Shown here: one piece after another, positions 1-7,504 of the stretch
Numbering within the stretch: position 1 is the first letter of the stretch
Layout of the letters: every line of letters begins with the position of its first letter
Assembly: GCA_964595905.1 (NCBI GenBank)
Contig: CAZQSU010000004.1
Location: 1-64,000, forward strand
DNA length: 64,000 nucleotides
Source of the DNA: JAFDWI01 sp964595905
GTDB taxonomy: Bacteria; Actinomycetota; Acidimicrobiia; Acidimicrobiales; Iamiaceae
Direction: 5' to 3'
Notes under the pieces: model-generated
What the model was told of the DNA's origin: nothing
The model's database searches: none
The model's input: the letters and a program-made list of their open reading frames with translations, nothing else
Translations under genes and position numbers: made by a program

Positions 1-166
1 CGTTGCCTTCGGGGTCGAACGGTGACGGCCCGACCGGGTCGGCGACGACCGCGTCCGGAGCGAACAGGGCCAACCATCCTGCGCGGTCGCCGGCCTCCAC
101 CGCCCCGATCGACGCGAGCGCCGCACGCCGCGCCGGATGTGACGGGTCGAGCGAAATGCCTTCCAT
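1..166 (-). CDS. NTF2/SnoaL-like protein, C-terminus cut by window edge
   Basis: Only the first 55 codons are inside the window. ATG at 166 is preceded by the stop of the HAD phosphatase gene with 5 bases between, so the two are probably co-transcribed. The visible N-terminus (MEGISLDP, then a helix, then AGDRAGWLALFAPDAVVADPVG) has the usual opening of the NTF2-like/SnoaL fold: a first helix followed by the W-x-x-LFA-x-DA-V-x-DPVG turn. Members bind small hydrophobic ligands or act as isomerases and hydrolases, but the catalytic part is outside the window, so no substrate can be proposed. Family assignment is inference from this short motif. Confidence 0.6.
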   Translation of the reverse strand, partial: MEGISLDPSHPARRAALASIGAVEAGDRAGWLALFAPDAVVADPVGPSPFDPEGN

Positions 167-171
167 GCGCC

Positions 172-1065
172 TCAGTCTTCCAGACTCATCCTACGTACAA
201 CTCTGGTTTGCTCGGCGGCGGTCCAGTCGATCGCCGCCCACCCGCCAAGCGTTGGCGGGTCGATGACGTGGTCGGCACTCCGGACCAGCTCCGGGTCGCC
301 GTCGGCCACCGCACAGGCGATCGCCGCCCCGGCGAGCAACTCCCGGTCGTTGTACCCGTCGCCTACGGCCAGTACCCGATCGAATGCGATGCCGTGGCGT
401 GCGCAGTACGCTTCGACGCCGGACCATTTGTTGACGCCCGGGGGTCGGATCGCCACGGCGTGGCCGCCGTACTGACTATCAGGACCGGAAATGAGTTCCA
501 CTCCGTCGGGCATTGCCGTGGCGCAGCGCTCGGGCACGCCGTCGGCCTGGCCGCACAGCCCGAATCCCAGTATCCGTTCTTGGATGACGGTCCGGCGCAG
601 ATCCTCACGACGGGTCCATGTCCGGATGAACCTGGCGTGGTCCGGGTGAGTGGAAGGCGCATGGCCGATCACGCCGTCGCGATCATCGGCCGCGACTATG
701 TCAACGACCGGCTCGATCCCGACCGAGAGCAGCGCTTCCAACACCGCGACCGCAATTGCCGTGTCGAACCCAGCGCAGTGGAAGTCGTCGTTCGTCGTAA
801 GATCTCGTCCGAGAGCCCCGTCGATACAAACCGCGGGCATCATCAGACCATTGGCGGCCAGGACTTTCCTGATCGATGCCGGCCGTCGGCCCGAGGCGGC
901 GAGCACGTGGACGCCCGCTGCCTGGAGTCGCCGCACCGCGGCGCCGGTTCGGGGATGCACGACATTCGCCCGATCCCACAGCGTGCCGTCGAGATCGGTC
1001 ACCACCAGATCGACCGAACCCGGCTCGACAAGCGTCGCCGGCGCCGATGCCGTCCCTGCCGTCAC
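172..1065 (-). CDS. HAD-superfamily hydrolase, Cof-like (subclass IIB) phosphatase
   Basis: About 297 residues. Motif I is DLDGTLW near the N-terminus with the nucleophile and acid/base aspartates, an S/T motif lies in ASGRRP, and the C-terminal motif is GDGYNDRELL with the metal-binding aspartates, typical of Cof/YbjI-type sugar-phosphate or flavin-phosphate phosphatases. The cap sits between these motifs (subclass IIB layout). An upstream in-frame GTG at 1083 exists, but TAGGCT at 1073-1078 ends exactly 7 bases before the GTG at 1065, the leaderless spacing seen elsewhere here, so 1065 is preferred. The gene diverges from the DinG-type helicase and leads into the NTF2-like gene. Substrate unknown. 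Confidence 0.85.
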   Translation of the reverse strand: MTAGTASAPATLVEPGSVDLVVTDLDGTLWDRANVVHPRTGAAVRRLQAAGVHVLAASGRRPASIRKVLAANGLMMPAVCIDGALGRDLTTNDDFHCAGFDTAIAVAVLEALLSVGIEPVVDIVAADDRDGVIGHAPSTHPDHARFIRTWTRREDLRRTVIQERILGFGLCGQADGVPERCATAMPDGVELISGPDSQYGGHAVAIRPPGVNKWSGVEAYCARHGIAFDRVLAVGDGYNDRELLAGAAIACAVADGDPELVRSADHVIDPPTLGGWAAIDWTAAEQTRVVRRMSLED

Positions 1066-1072
1066 CGCAGCG

Positions 1073-1078
1073 AGCCTA
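1073..1078 (-). promoter_or_regulatory. Candidate -10 box (TAGGCT) of a leaderless HAD phosphatase transcript
   Basis: TAGGCT ends 7 bases before GTG 1065, placing the transcription start on or next to the start codon. No convincing -35 is visible. Confidence 0.5.
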
Positions 1079-1153
1079 CCCACCGCCGACGGGCCGCGCG
1101 ATCAGGTCACATCGGTTTCGGCCCGCGGCCGTCCTTTTCGGAACTGCGCCTGG

Positions 1154-1174
1154 CGAACACACCAGCAGTGTTCG
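1154..1174. promoter_or_regulatory. 7-bp inverted repeat in the HAD/dinG divergent region
   Basis: CGAACAC (1154-1160) and GTGTTCG (1168-1174) form perfect arms around a 7-base spacer, upstream of the dinG -10 box. It could be an operator for a dimeric regulator. The spacing differs from the actinobacterial LexA box, which has GAAC and GTTC separated by four bases. Confidence 0.35.
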
Positions 1175-1211
1175 TCGATCGGACGCACCTGTCGGTGCAC
1201 CCTCTGAGCGG

Positions 1212-1217
1212 TACCCT
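1212..1217 (+). promoter_or_regulatory. Candidate -10 box (TACCCT) of a leaderless dinG transcript
   Basis: TACCCT ends 7 bases before the second ATG (1225) of an ATGATG pair, so transcription probably begins at the start codon. The -35 region is weak. Confidence 0.45.
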
Positions 1218-1224
1218 TGCGATG

Positions 1225-3153
1225 ATGCCCTCCGACGAGTTGCGTGACCTGTCGGATGCGGCGCGCGACACGGTCGCCTCGCTCGATGCGCTCACCGCCG
1301 ACCTGGAGGGTGGCGAGCACCGAGCCTCGCAACGCACCATGGCCGCCGCTGTCGCCGACGCACTGGACCGCGACCGGCATCTCGTCGTCGAGGCCGGAAC
1401 CGGTACCGGCAAGTCGCTCGCGTACCTGGCGGCGGCGGTGCGTTCGGGCCGCCGCGTGGTCGTGGCGACCGCCACCAAGGCACTCCAGGACCAGCTCTCG
1501 GGCAAGGACCTGCCCTGGCTCGTCGACCACGACGACACCCCGTTCGACTTCGCGGTGCTCAAGGGGCGATCGAACTACGTGTGCCGCCAGCGTCTCGCCG
1601 AACTGAACGAGGGTGCCGACAAGGGCCAGGCCCAACTGGAGGGGCTCGGGGGCCGACCCTCTCCGGCCGAGTTGGCGGCGCTCACCTCCTGGGCCGAGAC
1701 GTCGGTCACCGGGGACCGTGCCGAGCTCGACACCGAACCCGACCCGCGGACCTGGGCGGCGGTGTCGATGACCGCACAGGAGTGTCCGGGCGCGTCGAAG
1801 TGCCCGCTGGGGGCGACGTGCTTCGCCGAGGCCGCTCGGGCACGGGCCGCCGACGCCGACGTGGTGGTGGTCAATCAGCACCTGTGGGGCCTCGACCTCG
1901 CGAACGACCGGCAGCTCCTGCCCGAACACGACGTGGTCGTGATCGACGAGGCCCACCAGCTCGTCGACGTGATCTCGGCGACCGCCGGCATCGAGTTGAC
2001 CGAGGCACGACTCACCGCGGTGACCGCGGCGGCCAAGGCGGTGCTCGAGGAGCCCGACGCGCTCGCCGCGCTCGACAACGTCGCAGCCGACTGGAAGAGC
2101 GCCCTGACACCGCTGGTGGGTGAGCGCCTCGCCCACGGCCCCACCGGCGCGGTCGCGGACCTCGTCGCACTCGCCACGACACGCTCGGAGGCGGTCCTCT
2201 CGCTCGTCCGCGGGATCGACCCCGGCGATCTCCTGCAAGTCGCCACCCGCAGGGACCGGGCGGTGAACCTCGCGTCGTCACTGATCGACGACCTGCACCT
2301 GATCGTCGGTGAACCCGAGGGCGCGGTGGTGTGGGTGGCGGGTCCGCCGACCCGACCGGCGCTCTGCCGGGCACCGATCGACGTGGCCGGCTTTCTCTCC
2401 GACCACGCCTGGGGCGACACGATCGCCGTGTGCACCAGCGCCACGATCCCGCCGCTGTTCGTCGCTTCGGTCGGCCTGCCTGCCGAGACCAGCGACGAGC
2501 TGCGTCTGGCGAGCGCATTCGATTACGCGGCGAACACCGTGTTGTACTGCCGGCCGTCGCTGCCCGCACCCGGCGCCGCCGGCTACACCGAGGCGCTGCA
2601 CGACGAACTCGAGGCCCTGATCACCGCGGCCGGCGGCGCGACCCTGGCGTTGTTCACGAGTTTCCGGGCGCTCGACGACGCCGTCGAGGAGCTGCGCGAC
2701 CGGCTCGACGTGCCGATCCTCAGCCAGCGCGACCGGCCCAAACCGGCGCTCGTCGCCGAGTTCACCGGCGACCGGTCGACGTGTCTGTTCGCCACCCAGA
2801 GCTTCTTCCAGGGTGTCGACGTGCCCGGCGACGCGTGCCAACTCGTCACGATCGACCGCATCCCGTTCCCGCGCCCCGACGACCCGTTGCTCTCGGCACG
2901 ACGTGAGGCCGTCGGCCCGAAGGCGTTCGCGGAGATCGACGTGCCCCGCGCCGCGACGCTGCTCGCGCAGGCGGCAGGGCGGCTCGTCAGGCGATCCGAC
3001 GACCGAGGCGTCGTCGCCGTGCTCGACTCCCGTCTCGCGACCCGGCGCAGCTACCGCTGGAACCTGATCAACGCGCTGCCACCGATGCGTCGGACCCGTG
3101 ACCGTACCGAAGTCGAGGCGTTCCTCACCGAGATCCGCTCCACCAGTCTCTGA
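1225..3153 (+). CDS. dinG: DinG/XPD-family ATP-dependent DNA helicase
   Basis: About 642 residues, normal for actinobacterial DinG-type helicases. Walker A is EAGTGTGKS near residue 57, followed by motif Ia ATATKALQDQL. The four cysteines expected for the 4Fe-4S cluster are the C of NYVCRQRL and the three of ECPGASKCPLGATCF. The Walker B box is VIDEAHQL (DEAH), and helicase domain 2 carries SFFQGVDVPG and the final QAAGRLVRR motif. This is a 5'-3' superfamily 2 helicase of the XPD/DinG class, acting in DNA repair or R-loop processing. The frame is open far upstream, but that part has no helicase homology. ATG 1225 (or 1222) fits both the family N-terminus and the promoter spacing. Confidence 0.92.
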   Translation: MPSDELRDLSDAARDTVASLDALTADLEGGEHRASQRTMAAAVADALDRDRHLVVEAGTGTGKSLAYLAAAVRSGRRVVVATATKALQDQLSGKDLPWLVDHDDTPFDFAVLKGRSNYVCRQRLAELNEGADKGQAQLEGLGGRPSPAELAALTSWAETSVTGDRAELDTEPDPRTWAAVSMTAQECPGASKCPLGATCFAEAARARAADADVVVVNQHLWGLDLANDRQLLPEHDVVVIDEAHQLVDVISATAGIELTEARLTAVTAAAKAVLEEPDALAALDNVAADWKSALTPLVGERLAHGPTGAVADLVALATTRSEAVLSLVRGIDPGDLLQVATRRDRAVNLASSLIDDLHLIVGEPEGAVVWVAGPPTRPALCRAPIDVAGFLSDHAWGDTIAVCTSATIPPLFVASVGLPAETSDELRLASAFDYAANTVLYCRPSLPAPGAAGYTEALHDELEALITAAGGATLALFTSFRALDDAVEELRDRLDVPILSQRDRPKPALVAEFTGDRSTCLFATQSFFQGVDVPGDACQLVTIDRIPFPRPDDPLLSARREAVGPKAFAEIDVPRAATLLAQAAGRLVRRSDDRGVVAVLDSRLATRRSYRWNLINALPPMRRTRDRTEVEAFLTEIRSTSL

Positions 3154-3291
3154 ACTGCCGCCGACGTCGGCTGGTCGGTGACCGTGCCCGGCACCCGGTA
3201 TCGCTCCATCTCGAGGTGAGAGCAGTGAGAAGGGCGGCGGGCCGCAAAGGTGCCCGCCGTGCGACCGAGTCGCGCGTCGGCCGCACGCAAT

Positions 3292-3311
3292 ATGATGTAG
3301 CATTACATCAT
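3292..3311. promoter_or_regulatory. Palindromic operator over the vapB -10 box and start codon
   Basis: ATGATGTA (3292-3299) and TACATCAT (3304-3311) are perfect 8-bp arms with a GCAT spacer. The right arm ends inside the vapB ATG (3310). A -10-like TAGCAT (3298-3303) lies in the centre and ends 6 bases before the ATG, implying a leaderless mRNA. Binding here by the VapB dimer or VapBC complex would block both RNA polymerase and the start, the usual toxin-antitoxin autoregulation. Confidence 0.65.
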
Positions 3312-3561
3312 GCAACGGACGCAGATCTCCCTGTCCGCCGATGAGCGGAGCCTCCTGGATGCAGAGGCCGAACGGACGGGACGTTCGATCGCATCGTTGA
3401 TCCGTGAAGCGGTCCAGACCGTCTACGGTCCCGGCCGAGCGGTGGACGACGATCTCGCGGTCCTTCAGGAAACTGCCGGCGCGTGGACGGGCGAAGGTCG
3501 CGACGGCGCGGAGTTCGTCGAATCGCTCCGCTCCGGTTCACGCCTCCGACACGTGGAGTGA
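3310..3561 (+). CDS. vapB: VapB-type ribbon-helix-helix antitoxin
   Basis: 83 residues. The N-terminal half (MQRTQISLSADERSLLDAEA...GRSIASLIREAV) has the ribbon-helix-helix layout: a short beta strand, helix A, a turn with GRSIASLI, and helix B. RHH dimers bind palindromes, and one lies directly over this promoter and start. The acidic, flexible C-terminal part (about residues 45-83) would wrap and inhibit the toxin. The stop codon overlaps the GTG of the downstream PIN-domain gene by the GTGA arrangement, a classical coupled toxin-antitoxin operon. Leaderless start supported by TAGCAT 6 bases upstream. Confidence 0.88.
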   Translation: MQRTQISLSADERSLLDAEAERTGRSIASLIREAVQTVYGPGRAVDDDLAVLQETAGAWTGEGRDGAEFVESLRSGSRLRHVE

Positions 3562-3935
3562 CCGCATTGGTCGACACATCGGTGCTGATCGATCATCTTC
3601 GTGGCAACGTCGAGGCGAAGGCGGTGCTCGAGTACGAGCGGCGGCTCGCTCCCCTTCATGCCAGCGAGATCACCCGACTCGAGGTGCTAGCCGGGATGCG
3701 CCCAAATGAGGAGAAGGCGACACGCCGACTGCTGGCGACGATCCGATGGCATCCGGTGAATGATCACATTGCCGAGAAGGCGGGCGAGCTCGGCCGACGC
3801 TGGCTGCCGAGCCACCACACGATCGATGCCGCAGACCTGGCCATCGGCGCGACGGCACTCGTGCTCGACGCGCGTCTGCTCACCCGCAACGTCCGCCACT
3901 TCCCGATGTTCCCGGACCTCGCCGCGCCCTACTGA
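3558..3935 (+). CDS. vapC: VapC-type PIN-domain ribonuclease toxin
   Basis: 125 residues from GTG 3558, overlapping the vapB stop. The start is fixed by the PIN fold: the first acidic residue must sit in VDTSVLIDHL, immediately after the initiator. The remaining metal-site acids are the E of RLEVLAGM and the D residues of HTIDAADLAI, completing the conserved D-E-D set of Mg-dependent VapC ribonucleases, which cleave tRNA or rRNA. All key acids are present, so the toxin looks active. A strong hairpin begins one base after the stop. The frame is open further upstream, but that sequence belongs to vapB in another frame. Confidence 0.9.
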   Translation: MTALVDTSVLIDHLRGNVEAKAVLEYERRLAPLHASEITRLEVLAGMRPNEEKATRRLLATIRWHPVNDHIAEKAGELGRRWLPSHHTIDAADLAIGATALVLDARLLTRNVRHFPMFPDLAAPY

Positions 3936-3958
3936 GCGGCCCGTGTTCAACGGGCCGC
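3936..3958 (+). terminator. Terminator-like hairpin directly after vapC
   Basis: GCGGCCCGT (3936-3944) pairs perfectly with ACGGGCCGC (3950-3958) around a 5-base GTTCA loop, starting right after the vapC TGA. There is no T-run, as is common in high-GC actinobacteria. Confidence 0.6.
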
Positions 3959-3990
3959 CCGTCCGCAGATGTGGGCATTCTTTGAACAGT

Positions 3991-4012
3991 TCTCCCGCCC
4001 CGACGCGGGAGA
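3991..4012. terminator. Second hairpin between vapC and the convergent helicase gene
   Basis: TCTCCCGC (3991-3998) and GCGGGAGA (4005-4012) are perfect 8-bp arms with a 6-base loop. It lies between convergent genes and may terminate transcription from either side. Confidence 0.45.
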
Positions 4013-4119
4013 GCCCGGTCCCCGGTTCGTCGACCGTCTTCGCCCCCAAATGCGTGGGTGTGCCAACACCGCGAGAAAAGCGGGTCCATTCGCACCATCC
4101 GCCCCGACATTCGTCTTTG

Positions 4120-6639
4120 TCAGTCGTGGGTGAGGGCGGTGACGGTGACCATGGCCCGACCCTCGGCGTCGGAGGCGTCCAGGTCGACGGTGGCACAGAT
4201 CGCCCAGGCGTGGTCGCCGTCGGGGTCGTCGATGATCTGGCGCACCGACCAGGTCCGGCCCTGCTCTTCGATCAGACACAGCGCCGGACTCCGGGCGTCG
4301 CCACCGATCTCGACCCGGTCGTAGGAGGCGAAGTACTCCTCGGCGGCCGACTCCCAACGCGTGGCGCTCCACCCTGCGTCGCCGTCGAGCTCGCCCAACG
4401 CGGCGTAGTCGCGTCGGGCCAGCAACTCGACCCGCAGGAACAGCGCGTTGCGGACCAGCACCGTGAACGCCCGGTGGTTCGCGGTCACCGGTGGTGGCGG
4501 CGCATCTGGAGGCGGCCCGGCCTCGGCGATGGTCTCGGGATGCTGGAGGCGTTCCCACTCGTCGATCAGGCTCGAGTCGACCTGGCGCACCAGCTCGCCC
4601 AGCCAGGCGATCAGGTCCGCGAGCTCGTCGTTCCACCGTTCGTCGGGGATCGTGCGCGACAGCGTCCGGTACGCATCCGACAGATACCGAAGCAGCACCC
4701 CTTCGGAGCGGGCGATCGCATGGAAGCGCACGTAGTCGGCGAAGTCCATGGAGCGTTCGAACATGTCACGCACGACCGATTTCGGGCGCAACTCGTGATC
4801 GGCCGCCCAGGGTTCCGAACGGCAGTACACCTGGAACATCGGCTCCAGCAGTTCGGCCAGCGGCCGCGGCCAGGTGACGGTGTCGAGCTCGGCCATGCGT
4901 TCGTCGTAGCCCAATCCTTCGGCCTTCATCCGCGCGATCGCCTCGGACCTGGCGCGCTTGAGCTGCGACATCACCACCGGGCGCGGGTTCTCGAGCACGG
5001 CCTCGGCGATCGAGACGACGTCGAGCGCGTAGTCGGGATCCTCGGGGTCCAACAGGTCGAGCGCCGCGACCGCGAACAGCGACAGCGGCTGGTCGAGTGC
5101 GAAGGTGTCCTGGACCTCGTGCGCGAGATGGTAACGGTGACCGTCGGCGTCGGGCGGCACCTGCGGGATGAGGATCTCCGCGTCGATCAACGACGCCTTG
5201 ACGTCTTCGGCACGAGCCAGGTTCTCGGCGACCTCCGAACGGCGTGAATAGGGACTCTCGAGCAGCCGGGTGAGCTGGGCGTCGGCGTCGCCGGGGCGCT
5301 CCAGCACCGACAGCACCATGGCGTGGGTGACCCGCAGGTGCCCCTCCAACGGTTCGGGGTAGGCGTACACCAGTCGTTCGAAGGTGGGTTTGCCCCACGA
5401 CACCGTCCCCGGCGGAGGTTTGCGCGACCGCACGTTCTTGGGGTTCTTGCCCTTGGCGATCGCTTTGGCCTCGGCCTTGGCTTTCTCCACGGTGTGTTCG
5501 GGCGCGAGCGCGATGACCGTGCCGACCGAGTCGTAGCCGGCCCGCCCGGCCCGACCGCCGATCTGGTGGAACTCCCGGGCCGTCAACAGCCGGGTCTTCT
5601 CGCCGTCGTACTTGGAGAGCGCGGTGAGTACCACCGTGCGGATCGGCACGTTGATGCCCACCCCGAGCGTGTCGGTGCCACAGATCACCTTCAGCAGGCC
5701 GCGCTGCGCGAGCCGTTCCACCAGGCGCCGGTAGCGGGGCAGCATGCCGGCGTGGTGCACCCCGATGCCGTTGCGCACGTACCGCGACAGTGTCCGGCCG
5801 AACCCGGCGGCGAAACGGAAGTCGCCGATCTCATCCGCGATCGCGTCCTTGGTGGCACGGTCCGCCACGGCCATCGACGCCAACGCCTGGGCGCGCTCGA
5901 TCGCTCCCGCCTGGGTGAAGTGCACCAGGTAGGCCGGCGTCCCGCCGCCGGCGAGCAGCTCGGCGACGGTGTCGGTGACGGTTTCGACCCGGTAGTCGTG
6001 CACCAGCGGCACGGGCCGGGTGGCCGAGACGACGTGGGCGACCTCACGGCCGGTGCGGGCGGTGAGGTCGTCGACGAATGGGGTGACGTCACCGAGCGTC
6101 GCCGACAACAGCACGAAGCGGGTGTCGACCAGCTCCAGCAGCGGCACCTGCCACGCCCAGCCGCGCTGGGGATCGGCGAACCAGTGGAACTCGTCCATCA
6201 CGGCGCTGGTGACCGCCGCGTCACGGCCGTCGCGCAACGCCAGGTTCGCGAGGATCTCGGCGGTGCAACAGATCACCGGCGCGTCCGCATTCACCGCGGC
6301 GTCGCCGGTGAGCATGCCGATGTGTTCGGCGCCGAACTCGGCGACGAGTTCGAAGAAGCGCTCCGACACCAGCGCCTTGATCGGCGCGGTGTAGTACGCG
6401 CGGCCGCCGTGGGCGACCGCGTCGAACAACGTGGCGGTGGCGATCAGCGACTTGCCCGAGCCGGTCGGGGTGTTCACGATCACGTGCGACCCGAGCGCGA
6501 TCTCGAGCAACGCCTCGACCTGCGCGTCGTACAGATCGTGGCCGCGGGTGGTGCGCACCCAGTCGGTGAACACCTCGACGACGGCGTCGGGGTCACCGTT
6601 GCACGACTCGGCCAGCTCCGTGAGGTTCTCGGCGCTCAC
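4120..6639 (-). CDS. Ski2-like superfamily 2 RNA/DNA helicase with DUF3516 C-terminus
   Basis: 839 residues, GTG start at 6639 only four bases after the era stop, so it is the last gene of the phoH-era operon. Walker A is NTPTGSGKS, the Walker B box is MDEFH (DEFH instead of DEAH/DEVH, characteristic of this actinobacterial group), motif III is LLSATLG, and the C-terminal helicase motifs include VHHAGMLPRYR, GTDTLGVGINVP and QIGGRAGRAGYD, all Ski2/Mtr4-like. The roughly 400-residue C-terminal part matches the DUF3516 type and is alpha-helical. The family is thought to act on RNA, possibly in rRNA maturation with the neighbouring YbeY and Era. That role is inferred from context. Confidence 0.85.
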   Translation of the reverse strand: MSAENLTELAESCNGDPDAVVEVFTDWVRTTRGHDLYDAQVEALLEIALGSHVIVNTPTGSGKSLIATATLFDAVAHGGRAYYTAPIKALVSERFFELVAEFGAEHIGMLTGDAAVNADAPVICCTAEILANLALRDGRDAAVTSAVMDEFHWFADPQRGWAWQVPLLELVDTRFVLLSATLGDVTPFVDDLTARTGREVAHVVSATRPVPLVHDYRVETVTDTVAELLAGGGTPAYLVHFTQAGAIERAQALASMAVADRATKDAIADEIGDFRFAAGFGRTLSRYVRNGIGVHHAGMLPRYRRLVERLAQRGLLKVICGTDTLGVGINVPIRTVVLTALSKYDGEKTRLLTAREFHQIGGRAGRAGYDSVGTVIALAPEHTVEKAKAEAKAIAKGKNPKNVRSRKPPPGTVSWGKPTFERLVYAYPEPLEGHLRVTHAMVLSVLERPGDADAQLTRLLESPYSRRSEVAENLARAEDVKASLIDAEILIPQVPPDADGHRYHLAHEVQDTFALDQPLSLFAVAALDLLDPEDPDYALDVVSIAEAVLENPRPVVMSQLKRARSEAIARMKAEGLGYDERMAELDTVTWPRPLAELLEPMFQVYCRSEPWAADHELRPKSVVRDMFERSMDFADYVRFHAIARSEGVLLRYLSDAYRTLSRTIPDERWNDELADLIAWLGELVRQVDSSLIDEWERLQHPETIAEAGPPPDAPPPPVTANHRAFTVLVRNALFLRVELLARRDYAALGELDGDAGWSATRWESAAEEYFASYDRVEIGGDARSPALCLIEEQGRTWSVRQIIDDPDGDHAWAICATVDLDASDAEGRAMVTVTALTHD

Positions 6640-6643
6640 GCCC

Positions 6644-7504
6644 CTACAGGCCCAGCCGGTCGAAACGTTCCGGGTGGCGCTGCCAGTTCTTGTCGACCTT
6701 GACGAACAACTCCAGGTAGGTCCCCTCGTCGAGTTGCGCCCGGGCCCGCTTGCCCACTTCGGCGAGCACCGAGCCGCCGTGGCCGATCACGATCCCCTTC
6801 TGCGACTCGCGTTCCACCAGGATCTCGCAGCGGATGCGCTTGCCTTCCCATTCGGTGACCCGGGTCGCCACCGAATGGGGCACCTCGTCGCGCAGCACTC
6901 CGAGCAGTTGCTCGCGCACCAGTTCGGCCACCCACGTCGCCTCCGGGGTGTCGGTGACGAGTTCACGGGGATAGTACGGCGGGCCTTCGGGCATCCGCCC
7001 GGCGAGTTCGTCGACCAGCGCGTCGACCCCGTCGCCGGTGCGGGCCGAAACCGGAAAGTACGCGGCGGCCTCCAGGGTCCCGGCGGCGTCGAGCTGGGCG
7101 GCGATCCGGCCCCGGTCGGCGATGTCGCACTTGTTGACCACGACGATCGCGTCACCGGGGAGCTGCGCGGCCACGAACCGGTCGCCGCGGCCCAGCGGTT
7201 TGGTGGCGTCGATCACCAGACACGCCACGTCGACGTCGGCGATCTCGGCGGTCGCGGTGGCGTTCAGGTGCTCGCCCAGCGGGGTGCGGGGTTTGTGGAT
7301 GCCCGGCGTGTCGACGAACACGATCTGGGTGTCGTCACCGGTCACGGCGTCGGGAGCGTCGAGGTGCAACACCCCGCGCACCGCGTGCCGGGTGGTCTGG
7401 GCCTTGTCGGAGGTGATCGACGCCTTGGTACCCAGGATCTGGTTCAACAGGGTCGACTTGCCGACGTTCGGACGCCCGACGAGCGTGACGAAGCCGCTTC
7501 TCAC
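6644..7504 (-). CDS. era: GTPase Era
   Basis: 286 residues, GTG start overlapping the corC-like stop (GTGA). The G domain shows G1 GRPNVGKS, the switch region QTTRHAVRG, G3 DTPGIH, G4 NKCD and G5 SARTGDG. The C-terminal KH domain carries the GxxG loop in IGHGGSVLAEVGKRAR. Era binds the 3' end of 16S rRNA and acts in 30S maturation. Synteny with ybeY, phoH and a CorC-like gene is widely conserved in actinobacteria and supports the call. A TAG stop precedes the DUF3516 helicase by four bases. Confidence 0.96.
   Translation of the reverse strand: MRSGFVTLVGRPNVGKSTLLNQILGTKASITSDKAQTTRHAVRGVLHLDAPDAVTGDDTQIVFVDTPGIHKPRTPLGEHLNATATAEIADVDVACLVIDATKPLGRGDRFVAAQLPGDAIVVVNKCDIADRGRIAAQLDAAGTLEAAAYFPVSARTGDGVDALVDELAGRMPEGPPYYPRELVTDTPEATWVAELVREQLLGVLRDEVPHSVATRVTEWEGKRIRCEILVERESQKGIVIGHGGSVLAEVGKRARAQLDEGTYLELFVKVDKNWQRHPERFDRLGL

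Noticed and set aside
1154..1174. LexA/SOS box upstream of dinG
   Set aside because: The GAAC and GTTC halves are too far apart compared with the four-base separation of actinobacterial LexA boxes.
5323..6702. Open frame of about 460 codons antisense to the DUF3516 helicase
   Set aside because: Arg/Gly/Val/Glu-rich shadow composition and overlap with a well-supported gene.
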